Shown here in pieces: positions 53,060 through 61,853 of a stretch of 64,000 nucleotides of DNA (its first letter is position 1; every line of letters starts with the position of its first letter). The notes under the pieces are model-generated. The model saw nothing but the letters and a program-made list of their open reading frames with translations. It was not told where the DNA came from and ran no database searches. This DNA comes from Achromobacter deleyi (GTDB taxonomy: Bacteria; Pseudomonadota; Gammaproteobacteria; Burkholderiales; Burkholderiaceae_B). A program made the translations under genes and the position numbers. Where the stretch lies: contig NZ_CP065997.1 of NCBI RefSeq assembly GCF_016127315.1, forward strand, positions 5,394,001 to 5,458,000. Reading direction: 5' to 3'.

Positions 53060-54187
53060 TTGACCCGCATTGACGATCCCCTGCACGACCGCGAGGTCGG
53101 CACGGCCGACGCCACCCAGGACAACACCCGCACGGACGACACCCGCATCAGCGCCGTGCGTCCGTTGATCTCGCCCGCCCTGCTGCAGGACGAGCTGCCG
53201 GTCTCGGCCGAGATCCAGTCGCTGGTCGAGGACAGCCGCGCCCGCATCGCCGACGTGCTGCATGGCCGCGACGACCGCCTGGTGCTGGTGGTCGGCCCCT
53301 GCTCGATCCACGACCACGGCCAGGCCATGGAATACGCGCGCCAGCTGCGCTCGGCCGCCGACCAGTACCGTGATGACCTGCTGATCGTGATGCGCGTCTA
53401 TTTCGAGAAGCCCCGCACCACCGTCGGCTGGAAGGGCTACATCAACGATCCGCGCCTGGACGGCAGCTTCCGCATCAACGAAGGCCTGCGCCGCGCCCGT
53501 GAACTGCTGCTGGACATCAGCGGCCTGGGCCTGCCGATCGCCACCGAGTTCCTCGACCTGCTCAGCCCGCAGTACATCGCCGACCTGATCGCCTGGGGCG
53601 CCATCGGCGCGCGCACCACCGAAAGCCCCAGCCATCGCCAGCTCAGCTCCGGCCTGAGCTGCCCGCTCGGCTTCAAGAACGGCACCGACGGCGGCGTGCA
53701 GATCGCGGCCGACGCCATCGTCGCCGCCAGCGCCAGGCACGCCTTCATGGGCATGACCAAGATGGGCATGGCCGCCATCTTCGAGACCCGCGGCAACGAA
53801 GACACCCACGTCATCCTGCGCGGTGGCAAGCAGGGCCCCAACTACGACGCGGCCAGCGTCGACGCCTGTTGCGCCGTGCTGCGCGCCGCCGGCCAGCGCG
53901 AACAGGTCATGATCGACTGCTCGCACGCTAACTCCAACAAGTCGCACCTGCGCCAGGTCGACGTGGCCCGCGACATCGCCGCCCAGCTGTCGCAAGGCGA
54001 CAGCCGCATCACCGGCGTGATGATCGAGAGTCATCTCGAGGAAGGCCGCCAGGACCTCAAGCCCGGCCAGCCGCTGCGCCATGGCGTGTCGATCACCGAC
54101 GCCTGCCTGGGCTGGACCCAGACCCTGCCGGTGCTGGACCTGCTGGCCGACGCGGTGCGCCAGCGCCGCGCCAAGACCGGCGGCTGA
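53060..54187 (+). CDS. aroG: 3-deoxy-7-phosphoheptulonate synthase, class I
   Basis: 375 residues from a TTG that has CGGAG 6 nt before it. It condenses phosphoenolpyruvate and erythrose 4-phosphate, the first step of aromatic amino acid synthesis. Conserved segments: VVGPCSIHDHGQAMEYA, VYFEKPRTTVGWKGYINDP, ATEFLDLLSPQYIADLIAWGAIGARTTESPSHRQ, GFKNGTDGG, LRGGKQGPNYD, IDCSHANSNK and GVMIESHLEEGRQ. The N-terminal ~40 residues probably carry the regulatory region of the AroG/AroF group. Which aromatic amino acid inhibits it cannot be told from sequence alone. Confidence 0.92.
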   Translation: MTRIDDPLHDREVGTADATQDNTRTDDTRISAVRPLISPALLQDELPVSAEIQSLVEDSRARIADVLHGRDDRLVLVVGPCSIHDHGQAMEYARQLRSAADQYRDDLLIVMRVYFEKPRTTVGWKGYINDPRLDGSFRINEGLRRARELLLDISGLGLPIATEFLDLLSPQYIADLIAWGAIGARTTESPSHRQLSSGLSCPLGFKNGTDGGVQIAADAIVAASARHAFMGMTKMGMAAIFETRGNEDTHVILRGGKQGPNYDAASVDACCAVLRAAGQREQVMIDCSHANSNKSHLRQVDVARDIAAQLSQGDSRITGVMIESHLEEGRQDLKPGQPLRHGVSITDACLGWTQTLPVLDLLADAVRQRRAKTGG

Positions 54188-54262
54188 CACCCGCCCGGGT
54201 TCGCGCGGCATGGCGCCACGCGGACCGCGATGCCGCATCGGATACCCGCGCCGCGCGCGGGC

Positions 54263-55498
54263 CTAGCGGTTCAATGCATACGGCGCCGGATCCATGTCCG
54301 GCGCCTGTCCCGTCATCAGGCAGGCCAGCAGCTTGCCGGTCACCGGCCCCAGCGTGAAGCCGTGATGCGCGTGGCCGAAGGCCAGCCACAGGCCCGGATG
54401 CCGCGGCGCCGCGCCGATCACCGGGCGCATGTCCGGCATGCACGGCCGGCAGCCCATCCACGGCGTTTTCTCCACCGCCTCGCCCAGCGGCAGCAACTGC
54501 GCCGCCAGCGCCCGCGTGCGCGCCACCTGCACCGGCGACGGCGGCGCGTCGCGCGGCGCGAACTCGGCGCCCGTGGTCAGGCGCAGGCCCAGCGTCATGG
54601 GCGACATCACGAAGCCGCTGTCGATATCGGCCACCGGATGCGACAGCGCGGCGCCGCCCTCCAATGCGAAATGCTGGTGATAGCCGCGCTTGACCGCCAT
54701 GGGCACGCGATACCCCAGCGGCCGCAGCACATCGGGCGACCACGGCCCCAGCGCCACCACCACCTCGCGCGCCTCGACCGGCCCGGTCACGCCGCGCACG
54801 CGCCAGCCGCCCGACACCGCTTCCAGGCTGCGCGCATCGCCGCGCGCCAGCAGGCCGCCGCGTTGCTGGAACAGCGCCGCGTAGCCGCGCGCCACCGCGC
54901 CCGGATCCGACACGTTGACCGGGTCGCGCCAGTGGATCGCGCCCACCATGCGTGGCGACAACGACGGCTCCAGCGCCGACAGGGCCTGGCGGTCCAGCAC
55001 CTGGTAGTCGAGCCCGTAGTGCGCCAGCGCGGCGGCCTCGGTCGCGGCGCGGTCCAGGCTCTGCTGGCTGCGCATGCCATCGATCCAGCCGTTGCGGCGG
55101 AACAGCGCACCGATGCCGGCGGCGTCCTTGAGCGCATCGTGCTCGGCCACGCTGCGCTCGATCAGCGGCAGCATGGCGGCCGCGGCGCGCGCCAGCCGCG
55201 ATGGCGCCGAATGCCACCAATAGCGCAGCAGCCAAGGCGCGAGGCGCGGCAGGAAGCGCGCGTGGTAGCGGACGTCGGGCGTGCGGTTGCCGGCGTAACG
55301 CAGCAGGCTGCGCCAGTCGCGCGGAAAGGCGTAGGGAATGACGCTGGCGCGTTCGATCAACCCGGCATTGCCGTAGCTGGTTTCCTCGCCGGGACCGCGC
55401 CGGTCCAGCAGGACCACCGAGCGGCCGCGCGCCTGCAGGTGCAGCGCGGCGCTCACCCCGATGATGCCCGCGCCCAGGACAACCACGTCTGTTTTCAT
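54263..55498 (-). CDS. FAD-dependent D-amino acid dehydrogenase-like oxidoreductase
   Basis: 411 residues from MKTDVVVLGAG. The Rossmann motif is VVLGAGIIGVSAALHLQARGRSVVLLDR, with GEETSYGNAGLIERASVIPYAFP and the C-terminal GCRPCMPDMRPVIGAAPRHPGLWLAFGHAHHGFTLGPVTGKLLA, all of the DadA/DAO family. It would oxidise D-amino acids or related amines, passing electrons to a membrane quinone or oxygen. No racemase gene lies next to it. It is divergent from the GNAT gene. Confidence 0.85.
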   Translation of the reverse strand: MKTDVVVLGAGIIGVSAALHLQARGRSVVLLDRRGPGEETSYGNAGLIERASVIPYAFPRDWRSLLRYAGNRTPDVRYHARFLPRLAPWLLRYWWHSAPSRLARAAAAMLPLIERSVAEHDALKDAAGIGALFRRNGWIDGMRSQQSLDRAATEAAALAHYGLDYQVLDRQALSALEPSLSPRMVGAIHWRDPVNVSDPGAVARGYAALFQQRGGLLARGDARSLEAVSGGWRVRGVTGPVEAREVVVALGPWSPDVLRPLGYRVPMAVKRGYHQHFALEGGAALSHPVADIDSGFVMSPMTLGLRLTTGAEFAPRDAPPSPVQVARTRALAAQLLPLGEAVEKTPWMGCRPCMPDMRPVIGAAPRHPGLWLAFGHAHHGFTLGPVTGKLLACLMTGQAPDMDPAPYALNR

Positions 55499-55626
55499 GC
55501 GCCGCATTCTGCGCCCGGGCGCGGGCTTCGGCAAGCCGCCGAGGGCGGGCGTAGAATCGCTGGGCGTCCGGGACGCCGCCATGACGGCGGACGCCCGACC
55601 GCGACGCGCCCGCGGAGTCTCCCGTT

Positions 55627-56229
55627 ATGTCCTCCCCCGCCCGCCTGCCGCCCGTCACCCTGGAAGGCGAGATCGTCCGGCTCGAACCCCTGGCCCTGGC
55701 GCACGCCGCCGCGCTGGCCGAGGCCGGGCTGCACCCCGAGCTGTGGCGGCTGCAACCCGAACCGGTCGAATCGGCCGACGACATGCGCCGCTATGTCGAA
55801 CGCGCGCTGGCCGGCCAGGTCGCCGGCGCCTGCCTGCCGTTCGCGATCGTGCGGCGCGCCGACGGCCAGGTCATCGGCGCCACGCGTTATATGGATATCG
55901 CCCTGCCGCACAAGCGCCTGGAGATCGGCGCCACCTGGCTCACCCCCGCCAGCCAGCGCAGCGGCGCCAACACCGAAGCCAAATATCTTTTATTGCAGCA
56001 CGCCTTTGAAACAATTGGTATCATACGGGTCGTGTTCAAGACGGAAGTGACCAACCTGCAATCCCGGCAGGCCATCCTCCGTATCGGCGGCGTCGAGGAA
56101 GGGGTGTTCCGCAAGCACCTCATCGCGCAGTCCGGACGCACCCGCGACATAGTCTATTTCGCCATCCTCGACGAGGATTGGCCCGCCGCCAAAGCGCGCC
56201 TGCTGGCTCGCCTGCGGCGCACGCCGTAG
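55627..56229 (+). CDS. GNAT-family N-acetyltransferase (RimJ/RimL-like)
   Basis: 200 residues. It opens VTLEGEIVRLEPLALAHAAALAEAG, with the substrate-side IVRRADGQVIGATRYMDIALPHKRLEIGATWLTPASQRSGANTEAKYLLLQHAFETIGIIRVVFKT and LQSRQAILRIGGVEEGVFRKH, the standard RimJ/RimL-type acetyl-CoA fold. It probably acetylates a protein N terminus or a small amine. It stands alone. Confidence 0.85.
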   Translation: MSSPARLPPVTLEGEIVRLEPLALAHAAALAEAGLHPELWRLQPEPVESADDMRRYVERALAGQVAGACLPFAIVRRADGQVIGATRYMDIALPHKRLEIGATWLTPASQRSGANTEAKYLLLQHAFETIGIIRVVFKTEVTNLQSRQAILRIGGVEEGVFRKHLIAQSGRTRDIVYFAILDEDWPAAKARLLARLRRTP

Positions 56230-56350
56230 TCCGCGCGGGGTTTTGTTCTTTGTCTACATCAAGGCCGGCGCTCAAGTTCACGCGACGCGACGCCGTTAAC
56301 GCAGTACCGCGGGGCAAGTTTCCACCCGCCCCGCCTCTTTCAAGTCAGGT

Positions 56351-56857
56351 ATGGATCGTTCTCCCCTCGCCCCGCCCTCGCCGCTCGGGCACAACCAGCG
56401 CACCATCTTCATCTACACCGAAGAACAACGGGGCAACCAGCTGGTTGAATCATTGGTCATCGGCATGCTGTCGGACGTCTCGGGTTCGGACAAGCTCGTC
56501 GTGGTGCAGGATCCGTTCAGCGGCCTCAAGTTCGTCTACCGCATCGACCACGAAAGCAGCAACCTCGACGCCGCGGCGCTCACCGAACAGGACGAGTCCG
56601 CGTTCAACGGCAAGACCTCGGTCCAGATCAACTCCATGTCCTACAAGTTGGGAACCGCCGAGAACGCGATGAAGCTGCTGCGCGGCAAGGCCCAATGGAT
56701 CCAGGACAAGGGCGCGGTGCTGTCGGTGCTGCTGCAGAACGCCGCGGCCCGCAAGACCCGCTTCGCGCCGCCGCGCATCGAACGCGATCGCGTGCGCAGG
56801 GTGCCGCAAGGCGTGCCGGTGGAATACCTGACGGACGCGGCGACGCCGCCGCAATGA
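56351..56857 (+). CDS. Hypothetical protein, soluble
   Basis: 168 residues, no signal or membrane segment. Readable parts are NQRTIFIYTEEQRGNQLVESLVIGMLSD, DKLVVVQDPFSGLKFVYRIDHESSNLDAAAL and MKLLRGKAQWIQDKGAVLSVLLQNAAARKT, with a basic tail. I do not recognise a family. A palindrome of two DnaA boxes lies 40 bp after the stop. Confidence 0.65.
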   Translation: MDRSPLAPPSPLGHNQRTIFIYTEEQRGNQLVESLVIGMLSDVSGSDKLVVVQDPFSGLKFVYRIDHESSNLDAAALTEQDESAFNGKTSVQINSMSYKLGTAENAMKLLRGKAQWIQDKGAVLSVLLQNAAARKTRFAPPRIERDRVRRVPQGVPVEYLTDAATPPQ

Positions 56858-56897
56858 CCCCCGCGGCGCCGAACCCCTGAACAACTGTCAGGCGGCT

Positions 56898-56926
56898 TTC
56901 TTATCCACAGTTTCTGTGGATAAGAA
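56898..56926. promoter_or_regulatory. Palindrome of two consensus DnaA boxes
   Basis: TTATCCACA (56901-56909) and its exact inverse TGTGGATAA (56915-56923) face each other across GTTTC, inside a 12-bp perfect inverted repeat (TTCTTATCCACA / TGTGGATAAGAA). Both are perfect R1-type DnaA boxes. The site lies between a hypothetical gene and the response regulator gene; no other origin features (dnaA, dnaN, AT-rich unwinding element) are in the window. Confidence 0.7.
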
Positions 56927-57168
56927 ATGCATGGGAGCACGGCTGCTGGCGGTTACGGCGCCGTTACCGGGGCTGGTCATTTTTTGACCACCCGAATTGG
57001 CGCGGTTCGAGGCGCCTCGCAGCGGCATTCGCTGCACCGCAATATGCCGCGCCGCCGCAACGGCGATAATGATATTCTCCGCGGGAGCGCCTCGAGGGGA
57101 TCACACCGGATGGCGCCGTATCTGGCCCGCGCCAGGCGGACTCACTCACACCAATAAGAAGCCGTAGC

Positions 57169-57240
57169 ATGAAAGGAGCGGAAAGCGTGTTTGCCCTTGG
57201 AGCGCCTCGCGCACAACCGCCAGCTCGACCGGCGCCGTGA
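57169..57240 (+). CDS. Possible 23-codon upstream ORF coupled to the response regulator
   Basis: An ATG at 57169 (or GTG at 57187, which has AAAGGAGCGG 6-15 nt before it) opens a frame ending in a TGA at 57238-57240. That stop overlaps the GTG start of the response regulator at 57237 (GTGA). The regulator itself has no ribosome site, so its translation may depend on ribosomes finishing this short ORF. The peptide is Pro/Ala-rich at its end (PRAQPPARPAP). Confidence 0.4.
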   Translation: MKGAESVFALGAPRAQPPARPAP

Positions 57241-57956
57241 CCATCATCATCGTCGACGATCACGGGGACTGGCGCGACACCATCGCCGAATTCATCCACG
57301 ACCTCGGCCTGGGCGAAGCCATCCTCACCGCGGGCTCGCTGTCCGAACTCGACCAACTGCTGCTGAGCGTCACCCCCGGCATCCTGGTGCTGGACGCCAT
57401 GCTGCCCGACGGCGACGGACTGACGCGCGTGTCCCACCTGCGCACCACCTATCCCTCAATGGGCATCATCATGCTCACCGGGCGCCTGTTGAGCGAAGAC
57501 AAGGTGTCGGGCCTGAGCCTGGGCGCCGACCATTACCTGACCAAGCCCGTCAACCTGGCCGAACTGGGCGCGACGCTCGTCTCGCTGTCGCGCCGCCTGC
57601 GCGTGGTGCCCGCCAACAGCCCCGAGGCGCCCAGCGTCGACGTCTGGCGCTTCGATCCGGCGCGCCGCATGCTGGTCTCGCCCAAGCGCATCCACGTCGA
57701 CATCACCGATACCGAGAGCCGCCTGATCGGCGCGCTGATCCAGGCCGCGCCGCTGCCGCTGTCGCGCGGCCGGCTGGTCGAGGCGCTCGGCGCCAGCGCC
57801 GAAGCCTACGACACCCATCGGCTCGACGCCCACATGCACCGCCTGCGCCGCAAGCTGCGCGCGCAGGCCGGCGGCGACATGGGCATCCGCACGGTGTATG
57901 GCGTCGGCTATGTCTGCACCATGCCCGTGCAGGTCATCAGCAATCCCAAGCGTTGA
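57237..57956 (+). CDS. OmpR-family response regulator, orphan
   Basis: 239 residues starting at GTG. The receiver has TIIIVDDHGDWRD, phosphoacceptor Asp in ILVLDAMLPDGDG and Lys in YLTKPVN; the C-terminal winged helix (DITDTESRLIGALIQAAPLPLSRGRLVEALG, HRLDAHMHRLRRKLRAQAG, IRTVYGVGYVC) is of the OmpR/PhoB type. No histidine kinase is adjacent; a CitE-like gene follows after 4 bp and may be cotranscribed. The RstB-like orphan kinase at 3.7 kb is one possible but unproven partner. Confidence 0.9.
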   Translation: MTIIIVDDHGDWRDTIAEFIHDLGLGEAILTAGSLSELDQLLLSVTPGILVLDAMLPDGDGLTRVSHLRTTYPSMGIIMLTGRLLSEDKVSGLSLGADHYLTKPVNLAELGATLVSLSRRLRVVPANSPEAPSVDVWRFDPARRMLVSPKRIHVDITDTESRLIGALIQAAPLPLSRGRLVEALGASAEAYDTHRLDAHMHRLRRKLRAQAGGDMGIRTVYGVGYVCTMPVQVISNPKR

Positions 57957-57960
57957 ATCC

Positions 57961-58842
57961 ATGTCCCTCGCCGCCCGTCCCCGCCGTTCCGTCCTGTACA
58001 TGCCGGGCGCCAATGCGCGCGCGCTGGACAAGGCCCGCGGCCTCGATGCCGACACGCTGATCCTGGACCTGGAAGACGCGGTCGCGCCCGATGCCAAGGC
58101 GCTGGCGCGCCAGCAGGTCGCCGCGGCCCTGCGCGCCGGCGGCTATGGCCGGCGCGAATGCGTGGTGCGCGTCAATGCGCTCGATACGCCGTGGGGCCTG
58201 GACGACGTGCGCGCCATCGCGCAGGCCGGCGCCGACGCGGTGCTGCTGCCCAAGGTGCAATCGGCGGCCGAGCTGGACGCGTTGGCGCAAGCGCTGGACG
58301 CAGCCGGCGCGCCCGCCGCGCTGCCGTTGTGGGCGATGGCCGAGACGCCGCTGGGATTCCTGCGCCTGGACGCCATCGCCGCCGGCCACGCGCGGCTCGC
58401 GGCCATCGTGGTGGGCACCTCCGACCTGGTCAAGGACCTGCACGCGCGCCACACGCCCGAGCGCCACGAAACGCTGCTGGCCCGTTCGCTGGCGGTGCTG
58501 GCCGCGCGCGCCCATGGCCTGGCCGTGCTGGACGGCGTGCACCTGGACCTGGATGACGACGCCGGCCTGGCCGCCGCGTGCCGCCAGGGACGCGACCAGG
58601 GCTTCGACGGCAAGACGCTGATCCACCCCCGGCAGATCGCCGCCGCCAACGCCGCCTTCGCCCCGACCGATGCGGAACTCGCCAGCGCGCGCAAGCGGCT
58701 CGACGCCTGGCACGCGGCCCAGGCCGCGGGCCAGGGGGTGGCGGTGGTCGACGGCGCGCTGGTCGAGAACCTGCACGCGCGCGAAGCCGAACGCCTGCTG
58801 GCCTTGGCCGACGCCATCGCCGCGCGCGCGACCCCGGCCTGA
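57961..58842 (+). CDS. HpcH/HpaI-CitE-type CoA ester lyase
   Basis: 293 residues. The CitE-like features are SVLYMPGANARALDKARGLDADTLILDLEDAVAPDAK (PGxxxR and DLED), the strand with VVRVNALDTPWGLDD, KVQSAAEL, AMAETPLG with the metal-binding Glu, and DGKTLIHPRQI. Such proteins split or form malyl-CoA, citramalyl-CoA or similar thioesters. The lack of citrate lyase alpha and gamma subunits nearby argues against citrate lyase proper. It follows the response regulator gene by 4 bp. Confidence 0.85.
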   Translation: MSLAARPRRSVLYMPGANARALDKARGLDADTLILDLEDAVAPDAKALARQQVAAALRAGGYGRRECVVRVNALDTPWGLDDVRAIAQAGADAVLLPKVQSAAELDALAQALDAAGAPAALPLWAMAETPLGFLRLDAIAAGHARLAAIVVGTSDLVKDLHARHTPERHETLLARSLAVLAARAHGLAVLDGVHLDLDDDAGLAAACRQGRDQGFDGKTLIHPRQIAAANAAFAPTDAELASARKRLDAWHAAQAAGQGVAVVDGALVENLHAREAERLLALADAIAARATPA

Positions 58843-59040
58843 GGCCCGCCACGCCGGCCTCAACCTGGCTCCGGGCGCGGGTCCGCGCGGCCAGCTACAA
58901 TAGTGCCCGCGATCGGATGGGCATCCGCCCCGTCCGCCAGCCGCGCCCGGCGCGGCCAGCCCATCGCGCCACCGGCGCGATCGCTCCACGGTTCCTTCTT
59001 TTGCGCCGCAGTTTGTGGCGGGAACCTTGCCGCGCTTATT

Positions 59041-59070
59041 CCACACCACCCCGGTCCACACCACCCCGGT
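59041..59070 (+). repeat. Two-copy 15-bp tandem repeat before the ABC-F gene
   Basis: CCACACCACCCCGGT is present twice in direct tandem, 24 bp before the ABC-F start codon and within its leader. A TACAAT that may be its -10 element lies at about 58896. Confidence 0.8.
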
Positions 59071-59093
59071 CGCGCCCTCCAGCCACACGATTC

Positions 59094-60728
59094 ATGATCC
59101 GCTTCCAACAAGTTTCACTGATGCGCGGCGTCAAGCCCTTGTTCGACAAGGTCGACCTGCTCCTGAACCCCGGCGACAAGATCGGCCTGATCGGCGCCAA
59201 CGGCGCCGGCAAGTCGAGCCTGTTCGGCCTGCTGCGCGGCACGCTACACGCGGACCAGGGCGACCTGGACTACCCCGCCAGCTGGCGCATGGCCTACGTG
59301 GCGCAGGAAACGCCCGCGCTCGACCGCCCCGCCATCGAATACGCCATCGACGGCGACGTCACGCTGCGCAAGCTCGAAGCCGAGCTGGCCGCGCTGGAAG
59401 CGGAGCCCGAGAGCGCCGAGAACGGCCTGCGCATGGCCGACATCTACGCCGCGCTGGCCGATGCCGACGCCTACACCGTGCATTCGCGCGCCGAACAATT
59501 GCTGACGGGCCTGGGCTTCACCCAGGCTCAGATGCAGCTGCCGCTGACCAGCTTCTCGGGCGGCTGGCGCATGCGCCTGAACCTGGCGCAGGCGCTGATG
59601 TGCCCGTCCGACCTGCTGCTGCTGGACGAGCCCACCAACCACCTGGACCTGGACGCCATCATCTGGCTGGAAGACTGGCTCAAGCGCTATCCGGGCACGC
59701 TCATCGTCATCTCGCACGACCGCGACTTCCTGGACGGCGTGGTCAACGTCATCGTCCACATCGACGAACGCAAGCTCAAGCGCTACTCCGGCAACTACTC
59801 GTCGTTCGAGCGCCAGCGCGCCGCCCAGCTGGAACTGGCGCAAGGCATGATCGAAAAGCAGATGCGCCAGCGCTCGCACCTGCAGTCGTTCATCGACCGC
59901 TTCAAGGCCCAGGCCAGCAAGGCGCGCCAGGCGCAGAGCCGCATCAAGGCGCTGGCCCGCATGGAAGAAGTGGCGCCGCTGCGCGCCGCCGCCGAGTTCT
60001 CGTTCGAATTCCGCGAGCCGCTGCGCGCGCCCAATCCACTCTTGACGATGGACAAGGTCAGCGCCGGCTATCGCAACACCGACGAGGACAGCGGCGTCAC
60101 GTCCGACAAGATCATCGTCTCGGGCATCGATTTCTCGCTGCAGGCGGGCCAGCGCCTGGGCCTGCTCGGCATCAACGGCGCCGGCAAGTCGACCTTCATC
60201 AAGACCATCGCCGGCGAGCTGCAGTCGCTGGCGGGCGACACGCAGTTCAACAAGGGCCTGTCGATCGGCTACTTCGCCCAGCACCAGGTCGAGATGCTGC
60301 GCCACGACGAATCGCCGCTGTGGCACATGGCCAAGATCGCGCCGACGGTGCGCGAACAGGAACTGCGCAACTTCCTGGGCAGCTTCAATTTCAACGGCGC
60401 CATGGCCACCAGCTCGATCGCGCCGTTCTCCGGCGGCGAGAAGGCGCGCCTGGCGCTGGCGCTGATCGTCTGGCAGCGCCCCAACCTGCTGCTGCTGGAC
60501 GAGCCCACCAATCACCTGGACCTGGAAACCCGCGAGGCGCTGACCACCGCGCTGGCGCAGTTCGAAGGCACGCTGGTGCTGGTGTCGCACGACCGCCACC
60601 TGCTGCGCGCCACCACCGACCAGTTCATCATCGTGGCCGACGGCCGCTTCAGCCCGTTCGATGGCGACCTGGACGACTACAAGGACTGGCTCTACAAGAC
60701 CAAGCTGTCGGCCAAGGCCGCGGCCTGA
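59094..60728 (+). CDS. ABC-F family ATPase (YheS-like)
   Basis: 544 residues with two ATPase domains and no membrane helices. First: Walker A GANGAGKSS, signature FSGGWRMR, Walker B LLLLDEPTNHLD; second: GINGAGKST, FSGGEKAR, LLLLDEPTNHLD. The linker of about 80 charged residues (SFERQRAAQLELAQGMIEKQMRQRSHLQSFIDRFKAQASKARQAQSR) is the P-site tRNA interaction motif of ABC-F proteins. They bind ribosomes and rescue stalled translation. It lacks a clear ribosome site before the ATG. Confidence 0.9.
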   Translation: MIRFQQVSLMRGVKPLFDKVDLLLNPGDKIGLIGANGAGKSSLFGLLRGTLHADQGDLDYPASWRMAYVAQETPALDRPAIEYAIDGDVTLRKLEAELAALEAEPESAENGLRMADIYAALADADAYTVHSRAEQLLTGLGFTQAQMQLPLTSFSGGWRMRLNLAQALMCPSDLLLLDEPTNHLDLDAIIWLEDWLKRYPGTLIVISHDRDFLDGVVNVIVHIDERKLKRYSGNYSSFERQRAAQLELAQGMIEKQMRQRSHLQSFIDRFKAQASKARQAQSRIKALARMEEVAPLRAAAEFSFEFREPLRAPNPLLTMDKVSAGYRNTDEDSGVTSDKIIVSGIDFSLQAGQRLGLLGINGAGKSTFIKTIAGELQSLAGDTQFNKGLSIGYFAQHQVEMLRHDESPLWHMAKIAPTVREQELRNFLGSFNFNGAMATSSIAPFSGGEKARLALALIVWQRPNLLLLDEPTNHLDLETREALTTALAQFEGTLVLVSHDRHLLRATTDQFIIVADGRFSPFDGDLDDYKDWLYKTKLSAKAAA

Positions 60729-60812
60729 CCGCGCGCGCCGAACCGGCATAGAATCGCAGGCATGTCCCGCCGCGCTGCGGCGGCCGTGCCTGCCTTCTCA
60801 TGCCCTGAACCC

Positions 60813-61754
60813 ATGGACAGCCTCAGCCAGCTCCTGTCGACGGTCGAACCCGCCGGCACGGTGGACCTGCTGTGCCGCTACGGCGGCCGCTGGCGCGCCG
60901 ACCACCCGCAGGCGCCGGCGGGCCACGTGCCCTACCACGTCATCCTGGACGGCGAAGGCGTGGCCCGCGTGGGCCGCGACGAACTGGCGCTGCGGGCCGG
61001 CGACATCCTGCTGCTGCCGCACGGCGCCTCGCACCTGCTGCATGGCATCGACGACACCGCGCCGGCCGCGTCACCGCCCGCCGATATCCGCCACAACGGC
61101 GTCCTGACCGAACTGACCCAGGACGGCCCCGGGCCGCGCCTGGAAATGCTGTGCGGCGTGTTCACGCTGGGCCGCGCCGGCAGCCTGCTGCTGATGGCGC
61201 TGCCGCAGGCCATGGTGCTGCGGGCCGCGGCGATCGGCGACAACACCGCCCTGGCCGCGTTGCTCGGCTTGATGCGGGCCGAGGCCGAACACCCGCGCCT
61301 GGGCGGCGCGGCCATCATCAACCAGCTGTCCACCGCCCTTTTCACGCTGGTGCTGCGCGCCCTGGTCCACGACGGCCAGCAGACCCGCGGCCTGCTGGCC
61401 CTGATGGCCGATGCGCGGCTGGCGCCGGCGGTGCAGTCGATGCTGCTGGCGCCCACCGAGCCGTGGACCCTGGCGTCGCTGGCCGAACGCTGCCACCTGT
61501 CGCGGGCCACCTTCGCGCGCCAGTTCGTCCGCGCCAGCGGCCTGACGCCGCTGCGCCTGCTGACCGCGATACGCATGGAACATGCCGCGCGCCAGCTCGA
61601 GCGCCGCAAATGGTCGGTGGCGCGCGTGGCCGCCGAATGCGGCTACCAATCGGAAGCCGCGTTCGCGCGCGCCTTCAAGCAGCACTTCGGCGTCGGGCCG
61701 GGCGCCTGCCGTCGCCAGGGCCTTGCGCCGGACGATGCGGCGCAGGCCGGATAG
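60813..61754 (+). CDS. AraC-family regulator with cupin sensing domain
   Basis: 313 residues from MDSLSQLLSTVEPAG. The N-terminal cupin (HVILDGEGVARVGRDELALRAGDILLLPHGASHLLHG) is of the AraC_binding_2/cupin_6 type, and the C-terminal double HTH reads WTLASLAERCHLSRATFARQFVRASGLTPLRLLTAIRMEHAARQLE and WSVARVAAECGYQSEAAFARAFKQHFGVGPGA. It lies downstream of the ABC-F gene on the same strand. Homologues often control an adjacent oxidoreductase or efflux gene; no such target is next to it. Confidence 0.88.
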   Translation: MDSLSQLLSTVEPAGTVDLLCRYGGRWRADHPQAPAGHVPYHVILDGEGVARVGRDELALRAGDILLLPHGASHLLHGIDDTAPAASPPADIRHNGVLTELTQDGPGPRLEMLCGVFTLGRAGSLLLMALPQAMVLRAAAIGDNTALAALLGLMRAEAEHPRLGGAAIINQLSTALFTLVLRALVHDGQQTRGLLALMADARLAPAVQSMLLAPTEPWTLASLAERCHLSRATFARQFVRASGLTPLRLLTAIRMEHAARQLERRKWSVARVAAECGYQSEAAFARAFKQHFGVGPGACRRQGLAPDDAAQAG

Positions 61755-61853
61755 CGCGCCGCGGCCCGTCGAATCGCGTCACGAAAGCTGTCCGCCCCAT
61801 GGTCCATTGGCGGCCGGACGCGTTACAATCCCGCGAATTGCACGCCCGTGCGC

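Noticed and set aside
57063..57081. Fur box in GATAATGATATTCTCCGCG upstream of the response regulator
   Set aside because: Only the first half fits the consensus; GATAAT is equally a -10 element, and nothing in the neighbouring genes suggests iron control.
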